A stretch of DNA of 64,000 nucleotides, from positions 186,001 through 250,000 of the forward strand of contig JAILGF010000071.1 in the NCBI GenBank assembly GCA_024696945.1, written 5' to 3'. Position 1 is the first letter of the stretch. Each line of letters opens with the position of its first letter. The position numbers and the translations under genes are program-made. Below, piece after piece: positions 63,121-64,000 of the stretch. This DNA is from Lachnospiraceae bacterium (GTDB lineage: Bacteria; Bacillota; Clostridia; Lachnospirales; Lachnospiraceae). The notes below the pieces were generated by a model. It had not been told where the DNA came from. It saw only the letters and a program-made list of their open reading frames with translations, and made no database searches.

Positions 63121-64000
63121 ATGAACAATAATAAAGCACTTGATTTTGTTAAAAAATATACGATGGTAATCGTTCTTGTTCTGGTATTTGCAATGTTTGC
63201 GATAACTACCGGAGGAGATATCCTTCTTCCTGCAAACATCTCAAATATCATCTCACAGAATGCTTACGTGTTTATTCTTGCAACAGGTATGCTGCTCTGT
63301 ATATTGACAGGCGGTAACATCGATCTTTCAGTAGGATCCGTTGTCTGCTTCGTTGGTGCTGTAGGTGCAAAGCTTATGGTTGAAGCAGGCCTCAATATGT
63401 ATCTCGTAATAATTATCATGCTTGCTGTAGGTACAGCAATAGGTGCTTTCCAGGCCTTCTGGATCGCATATGTCAGAATTCCTCCGTTCATTGTTACTTT
63501 GGCCGGTATGCTTGCATTCAGAGGTTTAAGTAACGTTGTATTAAACGGTATGACGGTTTCTATCAAGGACCAGAAGTCATTCGTTGATCTTTTCGGTGGC
63601 GGAGCAAATTGTTATATATCGGATATATTCGGTTTTGACGGTATCAACGGATTATGTCTTATAGTTGGTATTACTTGCGCAGCAATATTTGTATTCCTTC
63701 AGTTTAAGAAGAGAATGACAAAGGTCAAGAAGAACTATGAGGTTGAATCTGCTGCAGCATTTTGGATCAAAACATGCATTATAGCCGCAACGATCGTTGC
63801 TTTCACATTCAGACTTGCACAGCATAAGGGTATTCCTACTGTTCTTATCTGGGTATGTCTTGTTATCCTGGTATACGGATATATCACTTCAAATACCACT
63901 GTAGGACGTGCGTTCTATGCAGTAGGTGGAAATGAGAAGGCTACCAAGCTTTCAGGTATCAATACAAATAAGGTTTATTTCCTGGCATACACCAATATGG
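63121..64000 (+). CDS. Sugar ABC transporter permease, 3' cut by window end
   Basis: The first 293 codons of a BPD_transp_2 monosaccharide permease (XylH/GguB type). It reads MNNNKALDFVKKYTMVIVLV with later LTGGNIDLSVGS and IPPFIVTLAGMLAFRG, the family motifs, and about seven membrane segments so far. GGAGAGTCC precedes the ATG, 10 bp after the ATPase stop. No stop codon occurs before base 64000, so the gene continues beyond the window. Confidence 0.93.
   Translation, partial: MNNNKALDFVKKYTMVIVLVLVFAMFAITTGGDILLPANISNIISQNAYVFILATGMLLCILTGGNIDLSVGSVVCFVGAVGAKLMVEAGLNMYLVIIIMLAVGTAIGAFQAFWIAYVRIPPFIVTLAGMLAFRGLSNVVLNGMTVSIKDQKSFVDLFGGGANCYISDIFGFDGINGLCLIVGITCAAIFVFLQFKKRMTKVKKNYEVESAAAFWIKTCIIAATIVAFTFRLAQHKGIPTVLIWVCLVILVYGYITSNTTVGRAFYAVGGNEKATKLSGINTNKVYFLAYTNM

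Overview
The window looks like chromosome from an anaerobic, low-GC Firmicute of the Lachnospiraceae, most like Butyrivibrio or Pseudobutyrivibrio. That placement is an inference from gene content: short HisG with HisZ, a separate FchA cyclohydrolase beside FolD, PnrA-type nucleoside transport, YesM/YesN sugar sensing, ABC sugar importers without their own ATPase, strong GGAGG ribosome binding sites, and frequent TTG and GTG starts. No rRNA, tRNA, CRISPR array, prophage or insertion sequence was found.

Layout. 1-774 is the 3' part of a CE2-type esterase. 862-4043 (minus) holds rpsT, an aldehyde dehydrogenase and an iron alcohol dehydrogenase. 4348-11502 is a one-carbon/folate block (folC, fhs, fchA, 5-formyl-THF cyclo-ligase, folD), interrupted by an opposing chemoreceptor gene. 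11506-22865 runs co-directionally: a DUF5662 protein with a LEA-like N-terminus, an aconitase, xpt, a complete PnrA/Nup nucleoside ABC transporter and a hybrid sensor kinase. 22924-26927 has a papain-like protease, icd, a 53-residue membrane protein and a cyclic-nucleotide-domain/NhaC fusion. 27012-35352 has a nicotinamidase-like hydrolase, the histidine genes hisZ-G-D-B and hisA-hisIE (with tmcAL inverted between them) and a Lar-like zinc ribbon. 35465-38486 is a sugar ABC importer without ATPase. 38536-46603 carries surface and envelope genes: a CAP/thioredoxin-like/leucine-rich secreted protein and an esterase, acyltransferase and zinc-ribbon membrane protein cassette. 46739-49794 is a GH127 arabinofuranosidase diverging from an AraC regulator. 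49920-54946 is a translation and secretion block (ylxM-ffh, rpsP-khpA-rimM-lipoprotein-trmD). 54976-64000 is a sugar sensing and uptake locus: anchored binding protein, YesM kinase, YesN regulator, two lipoprotein binding proteins, ABC ATPase and a permease cut by the window end.

How the genes fit together. The folate block interconverts formate, formyl-, methenyl- and methylene-THF. FolD has lost two cyclohydrolase residues while a separate FchA is encoded nearby, which suggests the two activities are split. Aconitase and Icd supply 2-oxoglutarate. Xpt and the PnrA/Nup transporter salvage purines. The last 9 kb resembles the XylFII-LytS three-component sugar-sensing design placed upstream of its own transporter.

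The most unusual non-coding signal is an element of about 75 bp made of a -10-like box followed by two stem-loops. It occurs just upstream of hisA, an esterase gene and rimM, with a truncated copy before the yesN-type regulator. The stems are largely preserved between copies and show compensatory changes. A second, GTCATTCTGAG-type repeat occurs singly and as inverted pairs between genes.
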